Of a DNA stretch of 64,000 nucleotides, positions 34,575-46,548 are shown one piece after another. The notes under the pieces are model-generated. The model made no database searches. It had not been told where the DNA came from and saw only the letters and a program-made list of their open reading frames with translations. Source of the stretch: Cyathus striatus (Eukaryota; Basidiomycota; Agaricomycetes; Agaricales; Nidulariaceae); contig JAOVFP010000012.1 in the NCBI GenBank assembly GCA_025738555.1, positions 2,790,001 through 2,854,000 of the forward strand. The letters are read 5' to 3'. Every line of letters starts with the position of its first letter. Within the stretch, counting starts at the first letter, position 1. Position numbers and translations under genes: made by a program.

Positions 34575-37500
34575 AAATGTGCAGGAAAAACAGAGTAAAA
34601 AAGTTGTAAAAGCCAAGAAAGCCAAAAAAACTCGGTATGGTTTCACAACTCCCTTTCACTGCCTTGCTAATATTTTTTAGAAAAACTTCGGAACAGAAAA
34701 GAGCTGAGGATGCTGCTGCAGATAAAGGTGTACCTGACCTTACTGCGTACGTATTACATATATTTATACAATATTTATGTACTAATAATACTTAGTGCTG
34801 AAAGGGTGCTGGAGGAAAGCGGCCTTCCTGTTGCCCTCCAAAGCAGGGTCCATCTTCTGATGTACCTCAACCAGCAGCTCCAGTTTTCACTGTTACTCGT
34901 AAGCGCCGTTCAGACATGAAAAAGGTAAAGAAATATTCATTTACATGTATAAAATGTGTATCTAAACATTTATATCTTCTACAGTTGAAGAAGAACATGA
35001 ATCAGATGGATATGATACCAATAATGAAAGCGAAAATAAAGGTTTGAATTGATAGCTTACACATATATTTACTAACACAAGTTATATTTCAGAAAATACT
35101 GAAGGTTCAACTGATGGATCAAATGCAGGTCATGGAAATGAATCAGAACACAGTGATGGTAGGTGATATTAGCATCACATCTTTCAAGTCTGACAAAAAG
35201 TATACAGAAGATCACACCAGTAAGAATAAAGGTAAGAAAAATTCAGTAATGTTATAACTGTATTACTGTATTTAAGATCTTGAAAGGGAGTGATATCAGC
35301 ATCATATCTTCCAAGTCCAACAGCAATCATACAGAAGACAGGACTAGTAAAGATAAAGGTATGGATTTTCAGTAATATTTGTATTTATACTGACTCAATG
35401 TTTGCAGAGCTAGATATTATCATGAATAGTCCACCAGTTAGTCCACCTCGTACTATCAGTAAGCCAGGTACAGTTGACACTGTGGATATTATCAATATTA
35501 GTCCCAAAGGTTCTTCAAGGAGTGAAGGTAAACCTATAATTTGTATAAATATATATGTACTAACTCTAAGTAGGTGGCATTCTCAGAGGAAATGCACTTG
35601 GGAATCACCCAAATGCTGCCGACTTTCACAGTGCTGCCGAAAGTACTACTATTGGTTCAGTTAAAGGGCTTAGAGTATGGTTGTATATGTCTAATGCAGA
35701 TCCAAGTACTGTTATGGTACCTGGAGTTGCTTCATTTACATTGAAGCATAATCTTACAGCAACCATTGGGCCTGTCTTGAAGAAACTCAAAGACAGAGCC
35801 GAACATTTCTTTAGTATGTTTTCTTTCATATTTTATTCATATACTAATATCATTTTAGCTGCTGATCGCTGTTTGTACATTTATGAAAGTAAAGCCTGGA
35901 ACATTCTTGGAAACTTTGAATCTGCTGTCAAGGATGATGAGGAAGTTGACTGGCTAAAGATAGATGGCGAATTAATCTTGCCAATTCTAAGTGTAGCTAT
36001 ATATTTTATTCTTTTATTCTTGTACTATTTACTTATATTGTGTTGCTTTATAGTCTGGATTTCAGCCAAATGCACCACTCTCCCTCAATATTGAGACATA
36101 TTCCATTCTGTCTAAGTCAGCTGGAAGCTCTGCAACTAGCTCTCGTGCTGTTTCTCACTCTCACACCCCTTCTCTTGTTCAAAGAGGTGGAATCTCAGAG
36201 CAACGTACTGAGGAACTTATCAATGTTCTAAAGATTCCTAGGAACATTCTTGAGAGCACTGCACCTGGACTTCGAGTCGCATACCAGAAGTATCTTGCCT
36301 GTATAAAGGCAGTTTCTGACCACAATACTATGGACAAGAACAGGACTTGGCCAGTTGCCAAGGCCACAAAGAAAGAAATTGTCAGTCTTTGTCTCATCTT
36401 CAGCCTGGTATGAGAACTATTCAAACTTTGATAAGATTGCAGATTTTTCAGCAATGCAGTCTTGGTTGGCTGAAGATGAGGATAGTCCTACTGATCTGGA
36501 CCTTTGGGGCTTTGAAAGAGATTACTACACATTTTTTGGATTTGAAAAGATGGCTTAAGGAGAAGAAGGAGAAAAGGAAGGGAAAGGGAAAGGGAAAGAG
36601 CAAGGAGGAGAAGGGAGGTAAGGATGAGAAGGCTCATGAGGATAAAGAGAAATTAAGTTCAAAGAAGCACAAGTAAGTATATTGAACTCAAATTGTAATA
36701 GTTTACAATATGATTTTTCAGTTGGATGGTAACCTTTGAGACATATCTGTGGTGCTTAACCTGTATATGGGCTATATTCATGCCAGAAATCACTCAACAT
36801 ATTTTATTCTGGTTATTAATAATTTGGCTATTTCAATGGCTCCCAAGTGCAATACTAGTTCTATTTATTTTTATTCAACCAGTACTTGCAGCAGGAGAAC
36901 AATCATTTCCTAACATCACATTTGATGTATTCAGTAAATTTATTCTGTCAAATTTTGGTTCCAATATCACACTCTCTGCCACATTGGTTATATTGTTCTC
37001 TATGATTGATAATGTTGATTTATTGAGTCTTCATGCAAGACAGCAGAATGCAAAGTTAACAGGAGAAAAAATGTTGATGCAACTGCATGGATTAGATTAC
37101 TGGCTAGAGCTATTCAGGAAAAAATTGGCATGGACTCAGATGATCTCTTTGAAGATTATGAAATTAATGAACACACAACTCGAACAGGCAGATCTATTTT
37201 ATTAGGCACTAAATTAAATGAAATGGCAAGACTTCTGAACTTGTATCCTTTCAATCAGGAGAGGAAAGTTTTTGAAGGTCAACTGAAACCTGTATCTCAT
37301 GCTAGTATTGATCCTGTTCATATAATATGTCCTATAGCTGCAGAGTGTGAGACACGGAGCTGTAAAGGATGGGCACTACATGTGCATACTAAAGTTAGAG
37401 ATGTACCTAAAGCAACATTAATTAAAGGCTCAAAAATATTTGAACATGCTTATGTAGTATCAGGTGTTTGTGAAAATGTAAAACATTATATTCTGCAGAA

Positions 37501-38928
37501 CATGAATGAGCCTATGATGAAAAACAGGGATATTATATGGTTCATTTAAACTCTGCTAAATATCTGAAAGTAGGAAAAAAACTATGGGTAGATAGGGCAT
37601 TTTCTCAAGGTGTTCTGAATGGTATATATAGCTTTCATGCATCTGCTGCAGCATATATGGAATATTGGAACAACAGTTTTGGAAATGGAAAGGAAATAAG
37701 CTGAAGACAAGTCTGGGAGGCTTTTATACATGAATCAATACACATGTTTTCTGCAGGATCTGGTGTTAATTTTATTAGTCTTGATGGACTTTCAATTACT
37801 GCATTAACAGAAGAAGCATTTGCAAGGTTAGGTGAAAATGGAAAAATATGTGCATCACATAATCACAGCTGCTTAGAGTGTACACAGCCTTATAGAGAAA
37901 CTCAAGACTCACTACCAAATGAGAGTGCAACAGTTAAAATGGTAGTAATTGATGGGATTGTTATGGGACCACAGGTAATGCACAACTAAAACTAAACAAT
38001 ATTATACTAATACATATTTTAAGCACTGTGCATATGACAATTGTTCCAATACTCTTGTAAACCATAGAGGAGGTGTATTTTGTGATGTTCACAACCAAGA
38101 ATTTGGAGCAAGATGCCGTGTTCGTGACTGTCAAAATCAAAAGATAGAAAATACACAAGCTTGCAATGAGCACCAGGAAATGTGGCGTAAATATAATTTA
38201 GAACATAGTTCAGATTATTTAAATGGTGCACGAAGAATGCTTCGCAAACCAGCTGAAAATCCACCTTGGAATAAAAACCGAGGAAGACATGTTCAGCAGC
38301 CTCATGATGAGTCAGATACCAATATTCCAAAGAAATCTCATTATTTTAGTGCCTCTCGCTATTATTGTGTAGAAACAATATGTGCTCCATGTGGTGCTGT
38401 AATTGCATGGACAAAGTTTGTGAAGTCAGAGTCAACAACCAATATACTTAAGTTCTTAGAAGATGTTTTTCCTGATGAAGAATTAAGACCAGATTATATA
38501 TGTATTGATAAGGCATGTAAACTTCTTCAACAGCAGTTGCAAATGGAAGTTGGGTAGATTGGTTTAAAAGTAGCTGCTTTGTAGTAGATGGCTATCACTA
38601 TACAAATCACCGCTCAGATGATTATCTTTGTAGAAAGTGGTGTAATCCAGCACCACAAGATGGTTCTGCACCAAACCTTGTTTATATTGCACAAGACAGA
38701 AATGGTGAAAGATATCACAAACGAGCATTCAATACACAAGCCTGTGAACAACTAAATTCATGGCTTGGTGGGTTTGAATCTATTATGAAACGTATGACTC
38801 CAAGCAACTTTAATTGGTTCATACATTCTATGATCTTTTATCATACTCAACAAGTAATAAAACGGCAGAACAGCCAAAACTTTAGTATTATTAGTGAAGA
38901 TTTTGAACATGATGATGGTCTGTTGTAG
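34575..38928 (+). pseudogene. KDZ-like transposase B, 5'-truncated
   Basis: Same exon order as copy A: AERVLEESGLP (34800), an acidic exon with EEEHESDGYDTNNESEN (34985), ADPSTVMVPGVASFTLKHN (35695), SGFQPNAPLSLNIETYSIL (36055), hydrophobic block (36750-36900), CxC5-like cysteines (37330-37490), CxC6-like cluster (38030-38190), YICIDKAC (38495) and ACEQLNSWLGGFES (38740), stop at 38926-38928. It has B-specific 1-bp losses, mostly in homopolymers (near 34845, 37070, 37475, 38528) and a 3-bp loss near 38440. The TGA after EIS (37701-37703) is shared with A. Exon 1 is absent, so it is a dead copy. Confidence 0.75.
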
Positions 38929-38929
38929 A

Positions 38930-39590
38930 AGCATTGGAAGATGTGGTAGAAGAGGCATCAGAAATAATAGGTGTGGGAAATATGGTAGAAGATGTGTTAG
39001 AAAATGTGGTACAAATGTAGTACAGAGATATCTGGTAGGAGAATAATAGGTGTGGGAAAATATTGTAGAAGAGGCATAGGAAGATGTGGTAGGGAGATAG
39101 TATGCTATCAGTACTGAAGGGTGTGGGAAAATGTAGTAAAGAGTAGTAGTGATAGCATGTACTGAAGGGTGTGGGAAAATGTAGTAAAGAATAGTAGTGG
39201 TAGCATGTACTGAAGAGTGTGGGAAAATGTAGTAAAGAATAGTAGTAGTAGCAAAGATGTAGTAGTGAGATAGTATGTTATCAATAGGTGTGGGAAAATA
39301 CACCTGGAGTCTTAAACAGAACTTACTTTAAAAAATACAAAGTCCATCAGGACTCCACCAGGACTCCATCAGGACTTCTTATATTCCAGCAGGATGTCAT
39401 CAGGACAATATCTATTCCATCAGGACTCCATCCGGACTCCACCCGGACTCCACCGGACTTCACTGGACTCCACCTGGACTCCACCCGGACTCCACCAGAT
39501 TCCATCAGGACTCCGCCGGACTCCACCCGGACTATCCGGACTATATTGAGTCCATCCGGAGTCCGGACGGACTGGGGGGGGGAGCATAAA
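38930..39590. repeat. Minisatellites at the right end of element B
   Basis: 38940-39290: reverse-complement of the ~50-bp TGTGGGAAAATGTAGTAAAG array of copy A. 39340-39560: GGACTCCACCCGGACTCCAT-type short array with additional units compared with A. Confidence 0.75.
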
Positions 39591-39596
39591 GTACTG

Positions 39597-40417
39597 TCTT
39601 ATCAGCAAGTTTACGAGGAGTAGTTTCCACTAGATCGTAATGCTCAAAGTCCATCTCTTCTTCTTGAATTTGAAGAGGATATTTTGATTGTGAAAATACA
39701 GCTGAGCTCTCATTGTCATTAAACAAATTGTCCATATTTCTGGACAGAGTATTAAATGAGTCTTGAGGAATAGATCTGTGAACCAAAGTTGCTGGTGTCA
39801 CTGTTCCTGAGTGCTCACAGTAGTGGGGTGGAGGAGCAACTGAAATGTTGCTATGTTCTAGAATTCTTTCTGCACTGAAAGTCAAATAAAATGTTAGAAA
39901 TACATATAGATAAATAAATAAAATGTACTTGGTTAGTTTTCTTGGTGGTCCAGCAGCCTCATTGCGCTGGTCTTCTTCAAGACATTGAACAGAGGTAATT
40001 CTATAAGTGTATAAGATCACTGAAATTATATAGATATTTTTACTTACTTATTTTTCTTTCTGATCACCACTTTTTCATCTTAGAACTCACCTCCTTCACT
40101 TGTTCCTCCCCCTGTTGTTCAGTTTCAATGTCTACTTCTCTCCCAGCTATCACAGCCACATCTTCCTCCTCTTCCTCTTCCTCTTCCTCTTCCTCCTCCT
40201 CCTCCTCCTCCTCCTCACTCACAACCTTTCTTCTCCCTCTGCCCTTTCTCTCACCTTTACTAACTTCTCCTGACTTACTTGCACCTCTCTTAGATCTGGA
40301 AATAGCAGCTTGAGGCCTGGCTGTTTCAGAAGTGCCAGAGTTGGTCTTAGACCTGGTAGAAGTGGCAGGAGCAGCAGCAGTAGCAGCTGTTGCAGATCTG
40401 AGAGCTCTGGGAGGCAT
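39597..40417 (-). pseudogene. Gene D: N-terminus of another KDZ-family gene, cut by element B
   Basis: ATG at 40417 (minus strand) opens MPPRALRSATAATAAAPATS, then a Lys/Arg-rich stretch and a run of about 18 Glu (40165-40210) encoded by a GAG/GAA microsatellite. After an intron, CLEEDQRNEAAGPPRKLTK follows. A second intron (about 39887-39929) precedes AERILEHSNISVAPPPHYCE, which matches AERVLEESGLPVAPP of copies A and B in position and splicing. It ends in ETTPRKLADK where the terminal repeat of B begins. The rest of D is not in the window. Called by similarity to A; no catalytic part is present to confirm it. Confidence 0.55.
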
Positions 40418-40739
40418 AGAAGTTGAAGTACAAAAAAGCAGAGGTTAAATGATGCACTCTGATGGGGGGGGAGGGAAGGAACTTGATAATGCAGGTGCTT
40501 CTATATAATAGATACAGTGAGACATCACAAGATTCAATTTATAAATAGCATGTGGCAAAAGATCATTCAACTTTCCATATAGGTCCTGCTGTTCTCGTCA
40601 ACTGACAACTGTCAGGACAAAAATACAACAGGACCTAAAGAAAGATCTCCGCCAAAGCAGAGAAGACAAAAAATTTACCCACACACAAAAGTGTAAGTGG
40701 GACTAATATATCTCATGCACCGAAGTGCACGTCGCACAG
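40418..40739. other. Upstream region of gene D
   Basis: Presumptive promoter side of gene D. It has a poly-G tract at 40464-40471 and a short inverted pair, AGGTCCTGCTGTT (40581-40593) with ACAACAGGACCT (40626-40637). No gene was seen. Confidence 0.4.
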
Positions 40740-41795
40740 CACAACAAGAATACAGCAAGGGGAGTAAACACAGACAGGGGGGAGGACATACAATAAGGGG
40801 GGTATATACAGTGCAACGAGAACAGTGAGGGGGTACATGCCAACAAAGGGGAGTATGGTACATGGCATAACGAGAACATGGTGATGGGGGGGTAAGCACG
40901 GATGAGGGGAGAACAGTGCGCAGTGTAACAAGAATATGGCGAGGGTGGGTACGTGCAGGTGAGGAGGGATGGTGACAGCGTAACAAGAACACGGCGAAGA
41001 GGGGTACATGCCAACGAGGGGGGAGAACCGTGCACAGAGTAACAAGACCACAGTGAGGGTGGGTACGCACAGATAAGGGGGGTGGTGCACGACGTAACGA
41101 GAACACGGCGAGGTGGGTACATGCAGGTGAGGGGGGATGGTGATGGCATAACGAGAGCATAACAAGGGGGTTACGCGCAGATGAAGGGGGATGGTGCATG
41201 ACATAACAAGAACATGGCAAGGTGGGTACATGCAGGCGAGGGGGGATGGTGATGGCATAACGAGAGCATAACAAGGGGGTTACGCGCAGATGAAGGGGGA
41301 TGGTGCACGATGTAAGGAGAACATGGCGAAGAGGGGTATGTGCCAACGAGGGGGGAGAACCATGCACAGCGTAACGAGACCACAGCAATGGTGGTTATGC
41401 GCAGATGAGGGGGGTGGTGCACGACATAACGAGAACATGGTGAGGTGGGTATGTGCAGGTGAGGGGGGATGGTGACAGCATAATGAGAACATAGCGAGGG
41501 GGTTATGCGCAGATGAGGGGGGTCGTGCACGACATAAGGAGAACATGGCGAAGAGGGGTATGTGCCAATGAGGGAGAACCTTGCACAGCGTAACGAGACC
41601 ACAGCTAGGGTGGGTACACACAGACAAGGGGGATGGTAACGGCATAACGAGAACACAGCGAGGGGGTTACACGCAGATGAGGGGGGTTGGTGCACGACGT
41701 AAAGAGAACACGGCAAGGGGGAACGTGCCAAAGAGGGGGAGGACAGTGCGCAGCGTAACGAGAATATGGTGAGGGTGGGCGGCACAATGAGAACA
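40740..41795. repeat. ~55-bp minisatellite with higher-order (about 220-bp) organisation
   Basis: About 17-18 units share GTAACGAGAACA and GATGAGGGGGG. Four subtypes recur in order: one with AAGAGGGGTATGTGCCAACG, one with GAGAACCGTGCACAG, one with TGGTGCACGACGTAACG and one with ATGGTGATGGCATAACG. The order repeats three to four times, so the array evolved as ~220-bp higher-order blocks. Long minus-strand ORFs rich in Pro, Ser, His and Cys (for example 40675-41388) are by-products of the repeat. Confidence 0.75.
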
Positions 41796-42181
41796 CCAAC
41801 CACGGCCATTGACACACGAAACGTGCAGCATTTGCGCTACATGACAGAATCGCACACATATATACCGGCATATACTGTGCCGGCGAAGATACACGCCTGC
41901 CGTTGTATGACAGAATCGCCCTCACACGTACTGGCACATGGTATCCCGTCAAATATATACATCTGCTAAAAAAAAACAATGCGAGAGAGCGAATGAAACA
42001 TAAAAAAAAACATACATTGTCGCCCTATCACGCAACCCTCAACCCTCGACCCTCAACCCTCCATCATGCTTGTAGTGTACGATGCTGCGGGACAACAGAA
42101 CGAACGGGACTAAAAAGCAAACAGTGGGGCCAGGGAAAAAAGCGGGAAAGGGCGAAGGGGGGGAAGAAAGGGGAGGAAGAG
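41796..42181. other. Unassigned, with telomere-like 7-mers
   Basis: Two copies of TGACAGAATCGC with cytosine-rich spacers (41842, 41908), then A-runs, then CAACCCT-type heptamers (42032-42062; TTGAGGG on the other strand, about four). No gene recognised. Confidence 0.4.
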
Positions 42182-42224
42182 CATGAGTGTTAGCCAATGT
42201 GATCATAAAAATGTAGTGTTTTAT

Positions 42225-42805
42225 GATTGCCGCAATCATCTATCTCATGATTGCCTGTTTCTAATGTAACAACAATATGCCTATTATAATAAGGTAATCA
42301 TATGCAATCATTGGTTACTTTAAAGTGTATATTACTACTCTAAGCCTATTATAAATGGTGATCATATGCAATCATTGATAATTTGAAGTGTATATTACTA
42401 TTGTAATCCTATTACAAATGGTGATCATATGCAATCATTGGTTAGTTTTTAGTGTATATTACTACTATAGGCATATTATAAATGGTGATCATATGCAATC
42501 ATTGGTGATTTGAAGTGTATATTACTACTGTAGGCCTATTATAAATGGTGATCATATGCAATCATTGGTGATTTGAAGTGTATATTACTACTGTAGGCCT
42601 ATTATAAATGGCGATCATATGCAATCATTGGTTAATTTGAAGTGTATATTACTACTGTAGCCTATTATAAATGGTGATCATATGCAATCATTGGTTAATT
42701 TGAAGTGTATATTACTACTGTAGGCTTATTATAAATGGTGATCATATGCAATCATTGGTGATTTGAAGTGTATATTACTACTGTATGCTGGGGTGATCAT
42801 AAACA
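42225..42805. repeat. 63-bp tandem repeat, left arm of foldback 2
   Basis: About nine units with TGATCATATGCAATCATTGG and GTGTATATTACTACTGTAGG. Reverse-complement copies lie at 46455-46540 and 47701-47900. Confidence 0.85.
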
Positions 42806-42817
42806 ATCATTGGTTGC

Positions 42818-43480
42818 TGTCACGACCGTGCCCCTAGCCTGACTTGGCGGCAGAGTACGAGAGAGTGACTGCGGAGAAGCAAGGGGTGAGTGTAAGACGA
42901 AAGCGGAGAACGATAACTCAGGGGGTAGGACTTCGGCTTCAGCTTATGTGCTGCGCCCCTGGGATTCCCGGTCCTGGATTTCGGAGTAAGGGCAAGCCCT
43001 TCGGAGAAGACGAGAGACGGAAGACAAGAGTTGTAACTCAAGTCAGACTGAAAGGTGAGGACGTAGTTCAATACGAAACTAAAGACTAAGTACAAATCGA
43101 GTGCTACTTAAATACTAGAGACTTGGAGTAAGTAAAGGCCACTGGCCAAGGCCAGCAGAGAAGTACGGTCAGGGTAGGCGTATGTAGAATGAAGACTATA
43201 ACTAATTAAACATAATAAAATGCGTCGGAGAAGTGAGTGCATATGGCGGTGTAAAGTAAAACTGATAGTGGCGCACTTAAGAATGATAAGTGACTCACTA
43301 TGAGATGTATACTACAATACTGAGGGGATAGCTCAGTAGAACGGAAGAAAGGGAACGAGAGTAATCTATGTACAGTAATCAATAAGTAATATTAAGAACG
43401 TAATCAAAGTTCGGAGTAACAAAGGGAAAAGGCGGAGTAAGAGCATAGGGGTCTGGAGGTAGGCGATACGGGATATGACA
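42818..43480 (+). mobile_element. Solo LTR of a second LTR retrotransposon family
   Basis: 663 bp, starts TGTCACGACCGTGCCC and ends ATACGGGATATGACA, flanked by GTTGC on both sides (42813-42817 and 43481-43485). Removing it rejoins the foldback arm to match its partner at 46421-46470. No internal region follows, so it is a solo LTR left by recombination. Orientation is taken from the conventional TG...CA reading and could be the reverse. Confidence 0.85.
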
Positions 43481-43519
43481 GTTGCTACTAATTGGATATA
43501 GCTATTGTACTAATATGTC

Positions 43520-44055
43520 ACTGATATCCCTCATGTCACATTTGTCACATTCTTCGCGCGCGTCACGTATTTCCCACGCATCACGTTTGTCACGTTCTTC
43601 CCGCGTGTCACACATTTCCAGCCGCGTCACACACTTCCCGCGCCTCGCTTCTCATAATTCCCGCGCTCCACATCATTCCCACGCTCCAGATAATTCCTGC
43701 ACATCACATTTGTCATGTTCTTCTCGCGTGTCACACATTTCCCGCGTGTCACATACTTCCCGCGCTTCACATAATTCCCGCGCGTCACGATGATTGTCAC
43801 GCTCTTACACACGTCATGACTGTCACGCTTCTACACGTGTCACGATTGTCACGCTCTTTCACGCGTCACGACTGTCACGCTTCTACACGCGTCACAACTG
43901 TCACGCTTCAATACACATCACAATTGTCATGTTTTTATACATGTCACGACTGTCACACTTCTATATGCATCATGTTCATTACACTCTTACATGTGTTACA
44001 ATAGTCATAAACTTATGTGCATAATGACTGTCACACATTTATGCTCATCACATTT
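43520..44055. repeat. 18-bp and ~26-bp GTCAC arrays, left arm of foldback 2
   Basis: 43540-43790: degenerate TTCCCGCGCGTCACACA units. 43790-44050: units with GTCACGACTGTCACGCTTCT and ACACGCG. Mirrored by 46040-46400 and 45510-46035. Confidence 0.8.
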
Positions 44056-44074
44056 GGGATATAATTAGGCAAGA

Positions 44075-44535
44075 AACAGCAGCAGATGAGAGGTGTAATT
44101 CAAGTCAGACAGGGGGTGAGTATAGTTCAATACAAAACTGAAGTCTAAGTACAGCTATCATGCTACTTTAAATACTAGAGGGTTGGAGTAAGTAAAGGCC
44201 ACCAGCTTTGGCCAGTGGAGAAGTACATTCAGGGTAATTATACATAGAATAAAGGCTATAACTAATTAAACATAATAAAATGTATCAGAGAAGTGAGTGC
44301 ATATTCCTGTGTAATGTGAAACTGGTAGTAATGCACTTAAGAATGATAAGTGACTCACTATGAGATGTATACTACAGTACTGAGGGAATATCTCAGTAGA
44401 ATGAAGAAAAGGGATAAGAGTAATGTATGTACAGCAAGCAATATATAATCAATGTGATGTACAATCAAAAGGAAACAATATGAAAAGCAGAGTAAGGGAC
44501 TGAGAGTCCAGATGTAGGTGGTATAGGATATGATA
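44075..44535 (+). repeat. Old, diverged fragment of the same LTR family
   Basis: Aligns through most of its length with 43020-43480 (shared AAGTAAAGGCCAC, CTATAACTAATTAAACATAA, AATGATAAGTGACTCACTAT, GGATATGA) with many substitutions, mostly to A/T. It lacks the TGTCACGACC start, so it is an older relic inside foldback 2. Confidence 0.75.
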
Positions 44536-44539
44536 AGAA

Positions 44540-45505
44540 TAGAAAAGTGAGTAAATAACAGCTACTGAGAAAAATACAAAGAAGTACAGGAATATAGGAA
44601 TGAATACTAATACTAAAAGAGCATGTAAAAGTGAAATTGATTGGGACACAATAAGATAGTTTTTATTAATATTATATAAGTAAACATAGAAAACTGTTAT
44701 GTAGTTATATAAGAGTAAGCAGTTATGTGACTCAGTAATGTGTGTTGAAGATATTAGTATAACCAATGACTGATGCAAGAATTATAATTATCTAAAGGCT
44801 AAGATGTGTAAGTTTGATGTAATGTGGAATCACATATATTCACTATTCATTCACATTTTTTAAACATGCATAGTTCTTTAACCAAATGTTTTTCTCTATC
44901 TGGTTGGTACATGTTTTTATGATGTTCAATATCATTGTAATAACTTCATTATCTTTCATATCTAGACTAACCATTATGGTTATTATTTTGTCATTTCATC
45001 ACATCTGTAGTCTTGATTGTAAAACATCTCATACCATCCTATTTCCAAATTTCTCATACACTGGTTTCTTATTACTATTCAACTTCCATAACTTTATAAT
45101 TGTCATATTCAGTATTACAACCTTCAATTCCACAAGTATGTATTCATTTCCTCTGCTTTCTATGATTTACCCTGCACTTTCAGGTACTTTAATCTGCTTT
45201 TGTGATGATTTGAATGGTGATACAGATGTACCAGGAGCTGCACATATAGTTGACTTCTTCCCTTCAAAGTTAAGTACTGGGTACCTCACAACCCCTCTTC
45301 TAACTATATCCTTGGCACTGTAAAAGGCAATAATTAGTACATATATCTATTGTTGTTATACTCTTTCAGATAAACAAAAGTTGAAATAACCTACATGATA
45401 TTATAGGCTAAAAAAAGATAGCTGACATGTATGAAAGTGTATAAGTATGACAATTATAATATGCTAGATATATGTCAAAAATCACTGCAACATGGGAAAC
45501 ATGTA
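44540..45505. other. AT-rich core of foldback 2
   Basis: Related to the centre of foldback 1 (shared AGATGTGTAAGTTTGATGT, GGAATCACATAT, TAGTCTTGATT). The plus-strand ORF 44886-45323 has a hydrophobic low-complexity composition; I do not call it a gene. Confidence 0.5.
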
Positions 45506-46400
45506 ACAATCATAATGCATGAATAAGCGTGACAGTCGTGACAGTCGTGACGCGTATTGAAGCGTGACGATCGTGACGCGTATTGAAGCGTGACGATCGT
45601 GACGCGTATTGAAGCGTGACGATCGTGACGCGTATTGAAGCGTGACGATCGTGACGCGCGTATTGAAGCGTGACGATCGTGACGCGTATTGAAGCGTGAC
45701 GATCGTGACGCGTATTGAAGCGTGACGATCGTGACGCGTATTGAAGCGTGACGATCGTGACGCGTATTGAAGCGTGACGATCGTGACGCGTGAAAAGCGT
45801 GACGATCGTGACGCGTGAAAAGCGTGACAGTCGTGACGCGTATTGAAGCGTGACGATCGTGACGCGTGTAGAAGCGTGACAGTCGTGACGCGTATTGAAG
45901 CGTGACGATCGTGACGCGTGTAGAAGCGTGACAGTCGTGACGATCGTGACACGTGTAGAAGCGTGACAGTCGTGACGCGTGAAAGAGCGTGACGATCGTG
46001 ACGCGTGAAAAAGCGTGACAGTCATGACGTGTGTAAGAGCGTGACAATCATCGTGACGCGCGGGAATTATGTGAAGCGCGGGAAGTATGTGACACGCGGG
46101 AAATGTGTGACACGCGGGAAATGTGTGACACGCGGGAAATGTGTGACACGCGGGAAATGTGTGACACGCGGGAAATGTGTGACACGCGGGAAATGTGTGA
46201 CACGCGAGAAGAACGTGACAAATGTGATGCGCAGGAATTATCTGGAGCGCGGGAATGATGTGGAGCGCGGGAATTATGAGAAGCGAGGCGCGGGAAGTGT
46301 GTGACGCGGCTGGAAATGTGTGACACGCGGGAAGAACGTGACAAACGTGATGCGCGGGAAATACGTGACGCGCGCGAAGAATGTGACAAATGTGACATGA
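45505..46400. repeat. 26-bp and 18-bp arrays, right arm of foldback 2
   Basis: 45530-46035: about 18 copies of GCGTGACGATCGTGACGCGT plus ATTGAA, with variants ending GTAGAA or GAAAA. 46040-46400: 18-bp GTGTGACACGCGGGAAAT units. Nearly every 26-bp unit contains ACGCGT. Long ORFs in three minus-strand frames are repeat artefacts. Confidence 0.85.
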
Positions 46401-46548
46401 GGGATATCAGTGACATATTAGTACAATAGCTATATCCAATTAGTAGCAGCCAATGATTGTTTATGATCACCCCAGCATACAGTAGTAATATACACTTCAA
46501 ATCACCAATGATTGCATATGATCACCATTTATAATAAGCCTATAGTAG

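Larger units (their letters stand above)
34575..39596 (+). mobile_element. KDZ element copy B (inverted relative to A)
   Basis: Nearly identical to 16886-21869 in reverse complement, ending exactly at the terminal repeat (…TAAAGTACTG at 39596). Flanking DNA differs: Plavaka sequence next to A, gene D next to B (target half TCTTATCA at 39597-39604). Exon 1 and the other terminus are missing because the arm stops in the retroelement at 30964. Confidence 0.82.

Noticed and set aside
16886..39596. Simple inverted segmental duplication of one locus
   Set aside because: Similarity stops exactly at transposon termini with different flanks, which fits independent insertions better.
40675..41815. Pro/Ser/Cys-rich ORFs of up to 237 codons on the minus strand
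   Set aside because: They coincide with the 55-bp minisatellite and occur in all frames; no conserved domain.
44886..45323. 145-codon ORF in the core of foldback 2
   Set aside because: Hydrophobic, low-complexity and not preserved in the homologous core of foldback 1.
45475..46500. Long minus-strand ORFs with SRFNTRHDRHA-type repeats
   Set aside because: Open in three frames at once over a satellite array; repeat artefact.
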